The position numbers and the translations under genes are program-made. Shown piece after piece: positions 7,352-14,127 of a stretch of 19,341 bases of DNA (positions are counted from its first letter, which is position 1; each line of letters starts with the position of its first letter). The DNA is taken from positions 1 through 19,341 of the forward strand of contig CABTZM010000016.1 of the NCBI GenBank assembly GCA_902489295.1, in the 5' to 3' direction. This DNA is from an uncultured Collinsella sp. Its GTDB lineage: Bacteria > Actinomycetota > Coriobacteriia > Coriobacteriales > Coriobacteriaceae. The notes under the pieces are model-generated. The model ran no database searches. It worked only from the letters and a program-made list of their open reading frames with translations, and was not told where the DNA came from.

Positions 7352-7774
7352 TTAGCTCACCGTCTCTTCACCAAAGCGATACAGCTCCTCGTTCACCTTT
7401 TGCAGGCTGCAGCCACGATCGATACAGAAAATGATGATGGCGTCACGGCGGTCCTTGCAGTTGAGGACATTGACGCCCGCCGCCGTCAAGGCGCGGTTGG
7501 TCTCCTTGAGCGTCAGCGCCATGGCAAAGGCAATCTGCAGCACCTTATTGCGGCTCGGATGCCGCGCACCGGTAAAGATCTGATAGCCAAACGTCTCGTT
7601 GAGGTCGGCCATACGCACCACGCGCGAACGCTCCAGCCCCTTTTCTTCCAAAAGCTGTTTCAGATACCCCGAAAGCGACGGGGCGGTAAAGTCGTGCTCT
7701 TTGATATAGCCCTCGATACTCGGAGCATCGAGCAGCTCGTTGAGCAACTCTTCGGTTAGCTTCTTATCGGGCAT
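7352..7774 (-). CDS. Small helix-turn-helix protein next to the kinase
   Basis: 140-residue protein of a common but uncharacterised family in gut Gram-positives. Residues about 32-95 (SLSGYLKQLLEEKGLERSRV, LNETFGYQIFTGARHPSRNK, LQIAFAMALTLKETNRALTAAG) have the spacing of an XRE/Cro-type helix-turn-helix. The C-terminal part (NCKDRRDAIIIFCIDRG) contains two Cys and a short hydrophobic strand. The start is supported by a purine-rich GGGGGGTGAGG on the - strand just upstream. It sits 95 nt before the kinase and 47 nt after the FxLYD gene. A role as the kinase's transcriptional partner or substrate is inference. Confidence 0.78.
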   Translation of the reverse strand: MPDKKLTEELLNELLDAPSIEGYIKEHDFTAPSLSGYLKQLLEEKGLERSRVVRMADLNETFGYQIFTGARHPSRNKVLQIAFAMALTLKETNRALTAAGVNVLNCKDRRDAIIIFCIDRGCSLQKVNEELYRFGEETVS

Positions 7775-7821
7775 ATGGCCTCACCCCCCAGCTCGCATAG
7801 TAACCATGTTTTTAATTCTAG

Positions 7822-8265
7822 TTAAAAACCGCTCACGTCAGAACGTTCCCAGCTGGCAACCTGGTCGGGAGATACCGTGCTCATCGCTTCGAACTTCCAG
7901 GTGCCGCCCGCTTTGAGATGGTTGGTGTTCGCAAGAGCCGTTCCCACCTGATTGCCGTCTGCGTCATACAGAACATACTCAATCTGAATGTAGCTTTGCT
8001 CTTTATCCGTATTATTGGTCAATGTGCCAGTGATCTTATACGCGAACTGATTAGACGCATCCCCGGCCTCATCCGAAACCGTATAGGGTTCTTGTGCCTC
8101 TTTTTGCTCCTCGACTTGCTGAGTCTGTTCGGCAGGCTTTGCTGCATCACCCGTAGACGAATCAGACGAGTTACCGCCCATAGAACCTACGACGCCGGCA
8201 ACAACAAGCACCACGATGACACCCAGAATGATCTTGCCGATCGGCTTCTTTCCCTCTTTTGCCAT
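7822..8265 (-). CDS. Membrane-anchored FxLYD-domain protein
   Basis: 147 residues from the ATG at 8265, chosen because AAGGA lies 6-7 nt upstream (a longer frame from 8310 lacks support). Lys-rich cytoplasmic N-terminus, one membrane helix at about residues 9-27 (KIILGVIVVLVVAGVVG), then a Ser/Asp/Gln/Glu-rich spacer. An extracellular FxLYD-type beta domain follows at about 65-140, seen in YKITGTLTNNTDKEQSYIQI, YVLYDADGNQVGTAL and LKAGGTWKFEA. Such domains are found in surface proteins of unknown function. Not a lipoprotein: no lipobox Cys. First gene of the FxLYD-HTH-kinase run. Confidence 0.8.
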   Translation of the reverse strand: MAKEGKKPIGKIILGVIVVLVVAGVVGSMGGNSSDSSTGDAAKPAEQTQQVEEQKEAQEPYTVSDEAGDASNQFAYKITGTLTNNTDKEQSYIQIEYVLYDADGNQVGTALANTNHLKAGGTWKFEAMSTVSPDQVASWERSDVSGF

Positions 8266-8398
8266 TATGCATCCTTCCCACGATCCGGCTACCGTGCCGG
8301 TACACAGCACATCGTAGGAAGGATTGAACTTGAATTCATTAGCTGAGAGCTAAGGCTGCGGTAAACGACCAATGCAGCTATCCAAACGCCGAGCAAAC

Positions 8399-8428
8399 GC
8401 ACTGCGCGCGACCGTCTGCTGGCAGTGC
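8399..8428 (-). terminator. Weak hairpin after the small membrane protein
   Basis: GCACTGC (8399-8405) and GCAGTGC (8422-8428) can pair across a 16-nt loop directly after the stop at 8430. On the - strand only GTTTG follows, so this is a weak terminator candidate. The rest of 8311-8429 shows no gene. Confidence 0.3.
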
Positions 8429-8429
8429 A

Positions 8430-8753
8430 TCAACCCACCGTGACGGATTCCCCGGTAAAGGCACTGATCATCAACAGGACAAAGAAAACAAGGTAGCTGG
8501 CACTCAGCAGGTACGCAATGATCAGAAAGACGACCCAGCCGACATTGGTTTTACCGTCGACACGGCGTTGCTCGCGATTGCGGCAGAGCCAAATCGTCAC
8601 GCCGATGGCAGTGATAAACAGCACGAGCGCCGCCGCGGCAAGCCCGGCAAGCGCAAACATCACGCCAATGCTCACGGCAATAACCGGAAGCAGCAGCAAA
8701 CCGCACCCGCATCCACCCGGACTATATACGGCAGACTGTCGGCGTCGCCTCAT
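8430..8753 (-). CDS. Small membrane protein downstream of higA
   Basis: Unrecognised 107-residue protein. Arg-rich N-terminus (MRRRRQSAVYSPGGCGCG), a Gly/Cys patch, two adjacent long hydrophobic segments at about 20-37 and 40-57, a charged loop (CRNREQRRVDGKTN) and a third helix at about 71-97. I prefer the ATG at 8753 because GGGGGTGG lies 7 nt upstream. A GTG at 8783 in the same frame overlaps the higA stop as TAGTG and would add 10 residues through translational coupling. Whether it belongs functionally to the toxin-antitoxin operon or is a read-through passenger is unclear. Confidence 0.65.
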   Translation of the reverse strand: MRRRRQSAVYSPGGCGCGLLLLPVIAVSIGVMFALAGLAAAALVLFITAIGVTIWLCRNREQRRVDGKTNVGWVVFLIIAYLLSASYLVFFVLLMISAFTGESVTVG

Positions 8754-8782
8754 CGCCGCGCCACCCCCATCATCTTTGAGCA

Positions 8783-9124
8783 CTACAGTGCGATAGCCTG
8801 CTGAACAGGAACGATCTTGTCGAGTTCCGGTTCGATCCGCCTTTTCTCGGCCTCAAGGTCAAACGCCACCTGAGCGCGCAGCCAATAACCATCCGTCAGG
8901 CCAAAATAACGGCAAAGACGGAGGTCGGTGTCGGCCGTCACGCGACGTTTTCCCAAGACAATCTGCCCGATACGCTGAGCCGGAATCCCAGTCTCTTTCG
9001 CAAGGCGATATTGAGAAATGCCCATGGGAACAAGAAACTCCTCTTTGAGAAGCTCACCAGGAGTCACCGGCGACAGCAAATCGGCCGAAGTCTCATCACT
9101 TGTGATAATCGACGATTTCGACAT
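8783..9124 (-). CDS. higA: HigA-type antitoxin, XRE family
   Basis: 113-residue antitoxin that would bind and neutralise the upstream HigB-like toxin and repress the operon. It carries the HigA opening LLSPVTPGELLKEEFLVPMGISQ and a helix-turn-helix at about residues 36-75 (YRLAKETGIPAQRIGQIVLG, RRVTADTDLRLCRYFG), followed by LTDGYWLRAQVAFDLEAEKR, typical of the family. The start at 9124 is supported by AGGAG about 10 nt upstream inside the toxin gene; the longer frame to 9199 runs antiparallel to nothing useful. It overlaps the toxin gene by 29 nt, the usual toxin-first order of hig loci. Confidence 0.9.
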   Translation of the reverse strand: MSKSSIITSDETSADLLSPVTPGELLKEEFLVPMGISQYRLAKETGIPAQRIGQIVLGKRRVTADTDLRLCRYFGLTDGYWLRAQVAFDLEAEKRRIEPELDKIVPVQQAIAL

Positions 9125-9377
9125 TCCAAGCCATCTCCTGTCTCCACTCAAAACAGACCCGATAGCGCTCGTTAACACGGATGCTATATTGACCGGCACG
9201 ATCGCCCTTCAAAGCTTCCAGGCGGTTGCCCGGTGGAACGCGAAGATCATCAAGCGAAGCACAAACCTGCAGTTGGCGAATCTTCCTCAACGCAACATGC
9301 TCAAAGGGCACGAACCTCCTGACCCGCACACCCATGGCAAAGCGTTCGGTATCCTCATCTTTATACGATGCAATCAT
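9096..9377 (-). CDS. higB: HigB/RelE-type toxin
   Basis: 93-residue basic protein of the HigB/killer family within the RelE-like fold; family members cleave mRNA on the ribosome. Characteristic parts are LRKIRQLQVCASLDDLRVPP, the GDRAGQYSIRVNERYRVCFEW core with the Arg residues used in RNA cleavage, and the C-terminal VEIVDYHK. Length is normal for the family, so it looks intact. A weak AAGG precedes the start by 7 nt. First gene of the operon with higA. Confidence 0.9.
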   Translation of the reverse strand: MIASYKDEDTERFAMGVRVRRFVPFEHVALRKIRQLQVCASLDDLRVPPGNRLEALKGDRAGQYSIRVNERYRVCFEWRQEMAWNVEIVDYHK

Positions 9378-9388
9378 AGTATCGCCTT

Positions 9389-9465
9389 ACGTTAGTAACG
9401 TCAAACGTTTCTATAGACTTACATCTCTATTATATCGTACGTTTGTTCGTGTTTTCTAGAACAAA
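9389..9465 (-). promoter_or_regulatory. hig promoter region with two candidate operators
   Basis: On the - strand a perfect -10 TATAAT lies at 9429-9434, but no good -35 is seen 16-18 nt upstream. Two dyads flank it: ACGTTAGTAACGT at 9389-9401, between the -10 and the toxin start, and TTTGTTC/GAACAAA (9442-9448, 9459-9465, 10-nt loop) over the -35 position. Either could be the HigA operator; autoregulation is known for the family. Confidence 0.45.
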
Positions 9466-9479
9466 TAGTCCTTTGCGCC

Positions 9480-10667
9480 TTAGTCAAGCAAAAGCAATCG
9501 TTTGTAGACATCGAGGCCTTTGAGAAGAATCTCCTCGTCAAAGAGCATGGTATCGGTATGCAGAGCGCTCATCGCATAGGCTGGGCAGTCATCAGCGTCG
9601 ATCGGGTTTTCTTGTCCTTCTGGCACGCCCGTGCCCAGCAAGAAGAACACGCCCGGCAGATGGCGCTGATAGAAAGCAAAGTCCTCGGCAATTAACAGCG
9701 GCTCGTCCACAAGTTGCAGCTCGGGCAAGGCAGGCGCAATGTGGGCAAACAACTCGGGGTCGTTATCGACTGGCGGATAGCCCTCGGCAAAGTCGAGATC
9801 GTACGTACAGCCCGTTGCGGTGCACGCCTCGTCGAGCGCACGGCGTACGCCCTCGCGCGCACGGTCGAACATGGCGTCCGTAAACACACGCAAGCTACCG
9901 GCAACATGGGCCTCCCCCGCCACCGCATTGCAGACGGTGCCGGCCTGCAGCAGGCCAAACTTACCGATGCAGGGCTCATCGGCACCCAGCTCGTCCATCA
10001 GCTCGCGCTCGGCAACCAGGAACTTTGCCGCCGCCAGCGCTGCGTCATGTGATTCCTCGACTGGAACGCCGTAGGTCTTGGCGATATGGATGCTCGTGCC
10101 ATGGATATGAATGTGCGTCTCGCTCGAGCGCGCCAGCAGCGGACCGGGACAGCTCGCCAGCGTACCGGCAGGAAGATCGGGCCACACGTGAAAGCCAAAG
10201 ATGCGGTCGACCCCGTAGCGCTCGAACACGCCGCTCTCGCATACCGTCTTAGCGCCACCGGTTGTTTCCTCGGCCGGCTGGAACACAAAAAGCACGTTGC
10301 GCTTAATAACGCCCGGCTGCTCACGAATCGTACGGTCGACAAAAGTTGCCGCCGCGAGGGCCATAGCCATGTGCCCGTCGTGGCCGCACGCGTGCATCTT
10401 GCCGGGATGCGTCGAGGCAAAAGCGGCGCCCGTCGTCTCCGCAATAGGCAACGCATCCATATCGGCACGAATCGCCGTGGCATGCGAGGCACCCGTGCCA
10501 GCGTCGAAGAAAGCGCACACGCAACTAGGGCACGGATGGATCACCTCGCAGGCAAGCGGAGCGAGCACGCCCTCGATATAGGCGATAGTTTGCGGAAGAT
10601 CGAAGTCGAGCTCCGGAATGCGATGCAGGTCGCGACGATAGCGACGGAGTTCTTGGAGCTCGGTCAT
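9480..10667 (-). CDS. M20D amidohydrolase, candidate N-acetyl-diaminopimelate deacetylase
   Basis: 395-residue metallopeptidase-family amidohydrolase (M20D: hippuricase, N-acetylaminoacid and N-acetyl-LL-DAP deacetylases). Metal ligands visible: Cys94 and His96 in MHACGHDGHM, the Glu pair in QPAEETTGGAK, His in FGFHVWPDLPAG, and the distal His in SALHTDTM. Start at 10667 because AAGGAA lies 7 nt upstream; the in-frame ATG at 10682 would place that site inside the gene. It is transcribed divergently from the riboswitch-controlled lysA-dapA-dapB-dapH genes. dapH makes the N-acetylated intermediate, so the last acetylase-branch step (N-acetyl-LL-DAP to LL-DAP) is the best guess. An auxin-conjugate or hippurate type activity is the alternative. 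Confidence 0.82.
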   Translation of the reverse strand: MTELQELRRYRRDLHRIPELDFDLPQTIAYIEGVLAPLACEVIHPCPSCVCAFFDAGTGASHATAIRADMDALPIAETTGAAFASTHPGKMHACGHDGHMAMALAAATFVDRTIREQPGVIKRNVLFVFQPAEETTGGAKTVCESGVFERYGVDRIFGFHVWPDLPAGTLASCPGPLLARSSETHIHIHGTSIHIAKTYGVPVEESHDAALAAAKFLVAERELMDELGADEPCIGKFGLLQAGTVCNAVAGEAHVAGSLRVFTDAMFDRAREGVRRALDEACTATGCTYDLDFAEGYPPVDNDPELFAHIAPALPELQLVDEPLLIAEDFAFYQRHLPGVFFLLGTGVPEGQENPIDADDCPAYAMSALHTDTMLFDEEILLKGLDVYKRLLLLD

Positions 10668-10760
10668 GGGGATTCCTTTCATGGGGCAACTCAGTTGTCA
10701 CCTATTGTGACGCAGGATTGTGGCGCCCTCGTTTCTAGCATGATGCTGCATTTTTTAAAC

Positions 10761-10789
10761 GTTATATACGAATACTCTTGTTTGGTAAA
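10761..10789 (-). promoter_or_regulatory. Candidate promoter of the M20D amidohydrolase
   Basis: On the - strand TTTACC (10784-10789) and TATAAC (10761-10766) are spaced by 17 nt, giving a start near 10754 and a leader of about 85 nt. It overlaps the candidate + strand promoter of the riboswitch transcript, so the two could interfere. Confidence 0.5.
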
Positions 10790-10806
10790 GTGCAACGTGG
10801 TAGGGT
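10778..10806 (+). promoter_or_regulatory. Candidate promoter of the lysine riboswitch transcript
   Basis: TTGTTT (10778-10783), 17-nt spacer, TAGGGT (10801-10806), which would start transcription about 5 nt before the first aptamer helix. The hexamers are weak matches, but the geometry fits. An inverted repeat GGTAAAG (10784-10790) / CTTTACC (10807-10813) covers the spacer and might be an operator. Confidence 0.4.
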
Positions 10807-10817
10807 CTTTACCACTT

Positions 10818-10974
10818 GATAGAGGCGCGGGCACGAAGAGCCGCGGGCGAGTCGGCAGACTTTGACCCCGCGGGGAGGCGAAACCCGCCGAACTGGGTTT
10901 TTCGGGCACGAACAGCCTGGTGGGCCTGCGGGAAACACTCGCAGGACTGTCTGCAGCAATGCGGGAGCGCTATC
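10818..10974 (+). ncRNA. Lysine riboswitch (L box) aptamer
   Basis: Senses lysine in the mRNA leader of the lysine genes. The conserved blocks appear in order: GATAGAGGCGC opening helix P1 (10818-10828), GAAGAG, then GGGGAGGCGAAACCCGCCGAA (10872-10892), the CTGGG arm, GGACTGTC (10944-10951), and GGGAGCGCTATC (10963-10974) closing P1. This is the same order and spacing as in the Bacillus lysC riboswitch. The expression platform is 10975-11045: no T-rich terminator is present, so control is probably at translation of lysA. CGCTAT occurs twice (10968-10973, 10990-10995) and both copies can pair with ATAGCG at 11027-11032 next to the GAGG ribosome-binding site. Confidence 0.92.
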
Positions 10975-11045
10975 CGGACATTGGGTCCACGCTATGCGGA
11001 TTCGATGCGCAGATGGCGCCGTCTGGATAGCGAGGTTTACGGGAC

Positions 11046-13355
11046 ATGGCATTGACCCCCAACGAGGCATATGCGGCCAAGCAGCCGTTTGTGGACAAGG
11101 AGACACTCGAGCATATCGTCGAGCAGTTCCCCACGCCGTTTCATCTATACGACGAGGCGGGTATCCGCCGCAACATGCAAGAAGTGCGCGACGCCTTTGC
11201 GTGGAACCCGGGGTTTAAGGAGTACTTTGCCGTCAAGGCCAACCCCAACCCGGCCCTTATCTCAATTCTCAACGAATACGGCTGCGGCTGCGATTGCTCG
11301 AGCTATACCGAGCTCATGATCGCCCGCTCGCTGGGCATCACCGGCCATGACATCATGTTCTCGTCCAACGACACGCCGGCGGCAGACTTTGAGCTTGCCG
11401 ACAAGCTGGGCGCCATCGTCAACTTCGACGATATCAGCCACATTGAGTTTTACGAGCGCGTCGCGGGACCCATCCCCAAGACGGTGAGCTGCCGTTTTAA
11501 CCCGGGCGGCCTGTTCCAGCTTTCCAACGGCATTATGGACAACCCGGGCGATTCCAAGTACGGCATGACCACCGAGCAGCTCTTTGATGCCTTCCGCATG
11601 CTCAAGGCCAAGGGCGCCGAGGACTTTGGCATCCATGCCTTCCTTGCCAGCAACACCGTCACCAACGATTACTACCCCAAGCTCGCGCGAATCCTCTTTG
11701 AACTTGCCGTGCGCCTGGAGCGCGAGACCGGTGCACATGTCGCCTTTATCAATCTGTCCGGCGGTGTGGGTATCCCCTACCTGCCCGAGCAGCAGGCCAA
11801 TGACATCCACGCCATCGGCGAGGGTGTACACGCGGCCTACGACGAGATCCTGGTTCCCGCCGGCATGGGCGATGTGGCGATCTGCACCGAGATGGGCCGC
11901 TTTATGATGGGCCCCTACGGGTGCCTGGTCACCAAGGCCATTCACGAAAAGCGGATCTACAAAGACTATATCGGCGTGGACGCAAGTGCCGTCGACCTCA
12001 TTCGTCCTGCCATGTATGGCGCTTACCACCACGTTACAGTGATGGGCCAGCCGGGTGGCCCCGACAAGTCCGCAGCTCCCGTCACGAACACGTACGATAT
12101 CACGGGCAACCTGTGCGAAAACAACGACAAGTTCGCCATCGACCGCGAGCTGCCGCATATCGACATGGGTGACCTGCTTGTAATCCACGATACCGGTGCG
12201 CATGGCTACTCCATGGGCTACAACTACAACGGACGTCTGCGCTCCGCCGAGGTCCTGCTGCGCCCCGATGGCGCGGCCGACCTCATCCGCCGCGCCGAGC
12301 GCCCGGGCGATTACTTTTCCACGCTCGACGTGCTGCCGTGCGGCCGAGAGCTGCTGGCCAAGTCGCGCGCCGAAAGCGCCCGCCGTCGCGCCCAAGACGA
12401 GCGCCTGGCAGTCGCAGCTCAATGGAACAAACGCATCCAGATCGCGGAGGCGAAGGAGAAGAACATGGACATCCGCAATCTCGAGGGCTCAATCGTCGCC
12501 CTGGTTACGCCGTTTAAAAAGGACGGCAGTGTCGACTTTGACGCGCTCGAGCGCCTTATCGATTTCCACTTGCAAAATGGCACCGACGCCATTCTCACCC
12601 TGGGCACCACCGGCGAGAGCGCCACGATGACCGATGACGAGGACAACTCCGTCGTCGCCGCCGTGGTCAAGCATGTTGCAGGACGCGTCCCCGTCATCGC
12701 CGGCTCAGGCTCCAACTCCACGCAGACCATGCTCACCAAGTCGCTTACTTACCAGGGCTTGGGAGCCGACGGCCTGCTGCTCATTACCCCCTACTACAAC
12801 AAGTCCAACGAAGAGGGTATCTATCAGCACTTTAAGACCGTCGCCGATGCCGTTGACATCCCCTGCATCCTGTACAACATCCCCGGCCGCTGCGGCTGCG
12901 GTATCAGCGAGCGCAACGTAGAGCGCCTAGCCGCGCACCCCAACATCATGGGCATCAAGGAGGCCTCGGGCAACGTCGCCTACGCGGCCAAGATCGCCCA
13001 CCTGCTGTCCGACGATTTCCGCATGTACTCGGGCGAGGATGCACTCACAGTGCCGCTCATGAGCCTGGGCGCTTCGGGCACCATCAGCGTGTGGGCCGAC
13101 GTGCAGCCGCAGCTTGTACACGACATGTGCCGCGCTTATCTGGACGGCGACGTAGCGCGCGCCCGCGATATCCAGATTGCCGGCCAGCCGCTCATCAACG
13201 CCCTCTTTAGCGAGGTCAACCCCATCCCCGTCAAGGAAGCGCTCGCCCAGATGGGCATGATCGAGGCAAACTACCGTATGCCGCTGTGCCCCATGGCAGA
13301 CGACACGCGAGCCGCACTTACCGATGCTCTGAAGGGAGCTGGTCTACTTGATTAA
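11046..13355 (+). CDS. lysA-dapA: Fused diaminopimelate decarboxylase - dihydrodipicolinate synthase (lysA-dapA read-through frame)
   Basis: One uninterrupted frame of 769 codons. Residues 1-473 are LysA, the PLP enzyme that decarboxylates meso-DAP to L-lysine: PLP Lys64 in FAVKANPN, CSSYTEL, NLSGGVGIPY, CTEMGR, and HDTGAHGYSMGYNYNGRLRS. Residues about 440-473 (SRAESARRRAQDER..., ending IAEAKEKN) form a charged helical tail longer than usual LysA. Residues 474-769 are a complete 296-residue DapA, which condenses pyruvate with aspartate semialdehyde: GTTGES, YYNKSNEEG, YNIPGR with Tyr610, and Schiff-base Lys638 in IMGIKEASGN. A strong AAGGAG lies 6 nt before the ATG at 12465, so free DapA may also be made. 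The lysA ATG has GAGG 10 nt upstream within the riboswitch platform. The next gene overlaps by 8 nt. Confidence 0.9.
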   Translation: MALTPNEAYAAKQPFVDKETLEHIVEQFPTPFHLYDEAGIRRNMQEVRDAFAWNPGFKEYFAVKANPNPALISILNEYGCGCDCSSYTELMIARSLGITGHDIMFSSNDTPAADFELADKLGAIVNFDDISHIEFYERVAGPIPKTVSCRFNPGGLFQLSNGIMDNPGDSKYGMTTEQLFDAFRMLKAKGAEDFGIHAFLASNTVTNDYYPKLARILFELAVRLERETGAHVAFINLSGGVGIPYLPEQQANDIHAIGEGVHAAYDEILVPAGMGDVAICTEMGRFMMGPYGCLVTKAIHEKRIYKDYIGVDASAVDLIRPAMYGAYHHVTVMGQPGGPDKSAAPVTNTYDITGNLCENNDKFAIDRELPHIDMGDLLVIHDTGAHGYSMGYNYNGRLRSAEVLLRPDGAADLIRRAERPGDYFSTLDVLPCGRELLAKSRAESARRRAQDERLAVAAQWNKRIQIAEAKEKNMDIRNLEGSIVALVTPFKKDGSVDFDALERLIDFHLQNGTDAILTLGTTGESATMTDDEDNSVVAAVVKHVAGRVPVIAGSGSNSTQTMLTKSLTYQGLGADGLLLITPYYNKSNEEGIYQHFKTVADAVDIPCILYNIPGRCGCGISERNVERLAAHPNIMGIKEASGNVAYAAKIAHLLSDDFRMYSGEDALTVPLMSLGASGTISVWADVQPQLVHDMCRAYLDGDVARARDIQIAGQPLINALFSEVNPIPVKEALAQMGMIEANYRMPLCPMADDTRAALTDALKGAGLLD
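12465..13355 (+). CDS. dapA: DapA from the internal start inside the lysA-dapA frame
   Basis: Alternative product of the same frame: 296 residues, the normal length of dihydrodipicolinate synthase, starting at an ATG preceded by AAGGAG (12453-12458) at ideal spacing. The natural start of the family (MDIRNLEGSIVALVTPF) coincides with this codon, so it is likely used even if the fusion is also made. Catalytic residues in local numbering are Tyr137 and Lys165. DapA usually works as a tetramer, which a mix of free and fused chains could still form. Confidence 0.8.
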   Translation: MDIRNLEGSIVALVTPFKKDGSVDFDALERLIDFHLQNGTDAILTLGTTGESATMTDDEDNSVVAAVVKHVAGRVPVIAGSGSNSTQTMLTKSLTYQGLGADGLLLITPYYNKSNEEGIYQHFKTVADAVDIPCILYNIPGRCGCGISERNVERLAAHPNIMGIKEASGNVAYAAKIAHLLSDDFRMYSGEDALTVPLMSLGASGTISVWADVQPQLVHDMCRAYLDGDVARARDIQIAGQPLINALFSEVNPIPVKEALAQMGMIEANYRMPLCPMADDTRAALTDALKGAGLLD

Positions 13356-14088
13356 GACCGTCATTATGGGAACGGGCCGCATGGGCTCGCTCATCCGCAC
13401 TACCGCCGAAGGCATTGTCGACGCCGCCGGGCAGCCCGTTTTTGATATCGTGGCCCAGATTGGCTTCGATTTGAGCGAGCTCGAGAACGCACCGGCTGCC
13501 GACGTCATCATCGACTTCTCGAACGTCGCGACCTTCGACGCCGTCGTCGCCTATGTCGAGCGCACGGGCGCGGCGTTGGTCTCAGGCACCACAGGCTACA
13601 CCCCCGAGCAGATGGACCGCCTGCGTGAGCTGGGCCAGAACACCCGCGTTATGCACTCGGGCAATTACTCCATCGGTATCGCAGCCCTGCGCCATCTGGT
13701 AGCGCAGGCTACACGCGAGCTGCCCGGCTTTGACTGCGAAATCGTCGAGACGCACCACAACCAAAAGGTCGACGCCCCCAGCGGCACTGCCAAGCTACTG
13801 CTCGACGCCGTCGTCGAAGCCGAGCCCGAGGCAGGCTACCACCCCGTCTATGGCCGCGAGGGCATGTGCGGAGCACGCGATCCCAAGGAAATCGGTATGC
13901 ACTCGCTGCGCGGCGACACCGTCGCCGGCGTGCACGAGGTGAGCTTCTTTGGCCAGGACGAGGAGGTCACGCTCACCCACCGCGCCACGAGCCGTCAGAT
14001 CTTTGTCAACGGCGCCTTGGCAGCCGCGCAGAAGCTCGTCACCCGCGAACCCGGCTTCTATACGTTCGACAAGGTCATGTTTGCCTAA
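13348..14088 (+). CDS. dapB: 4-hydroxy-tetrahydrodipicolinate reductase DapB
   Basis: Second step of the DAP pathway: NAD(P)H reduction of the DapA product to tetrahydrodipicolinate. 246 residues, normal length. N-terminal dinucleotide-binding loop MGTGRMG, SGTTGY (79-84), SGNYSIG, catalytic/substrate loop ETHHNQKVDAPSGTAK (134-149) with His136, His137 and Lys140, and SLRGDTVAGVHEVSFFG near the C-terminus. It starts with TTG at 13348, overlapping the dapA stop by 8 nt (TTGATTAA), with AAGGGAG 9 nt upstream; this suggests coupling to dapA translation. Cytoplasmic. Confidence 0.95.
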   Translation: MIKTVIMGTGRMGSLIRTTAEGIVDAAGQPVFDIVAQIGFDLSELENAPAADVIIDFSNVATFDAVVAYVERTGAALVSGTTGYTPEQMDRLRELGQNTRVMHSGNYSIGIAALRHLVAQATRELPGFDCEIVETHHNQKVDAPSGTAKLLLDAVVEAEPEAGYHPVYGREGMCGARDPKEIGMHSLRGDTVAGVHEVSFFGQDEEVTLTHRATSRQIFVNGALAAAQKLVTREPGFYTFDKVMFA

Positions 14089-14127
14089 CCAGGTATCAAC
14101 CGAATCCACCCAAAGGAGAGATAGCAA

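Noticed and set aside
10816..11218. + strand frames running through the riboswitch into lysA
   Set aside because: The region is explained by the conserved lysine aptamer; the frames are out of phase with lysA.
11262..12422. Long - strand frame opposite lysA
   Set aside because: Antisense shadow of clear LysA motifs; no family resemblance and no ribosome-binding site.
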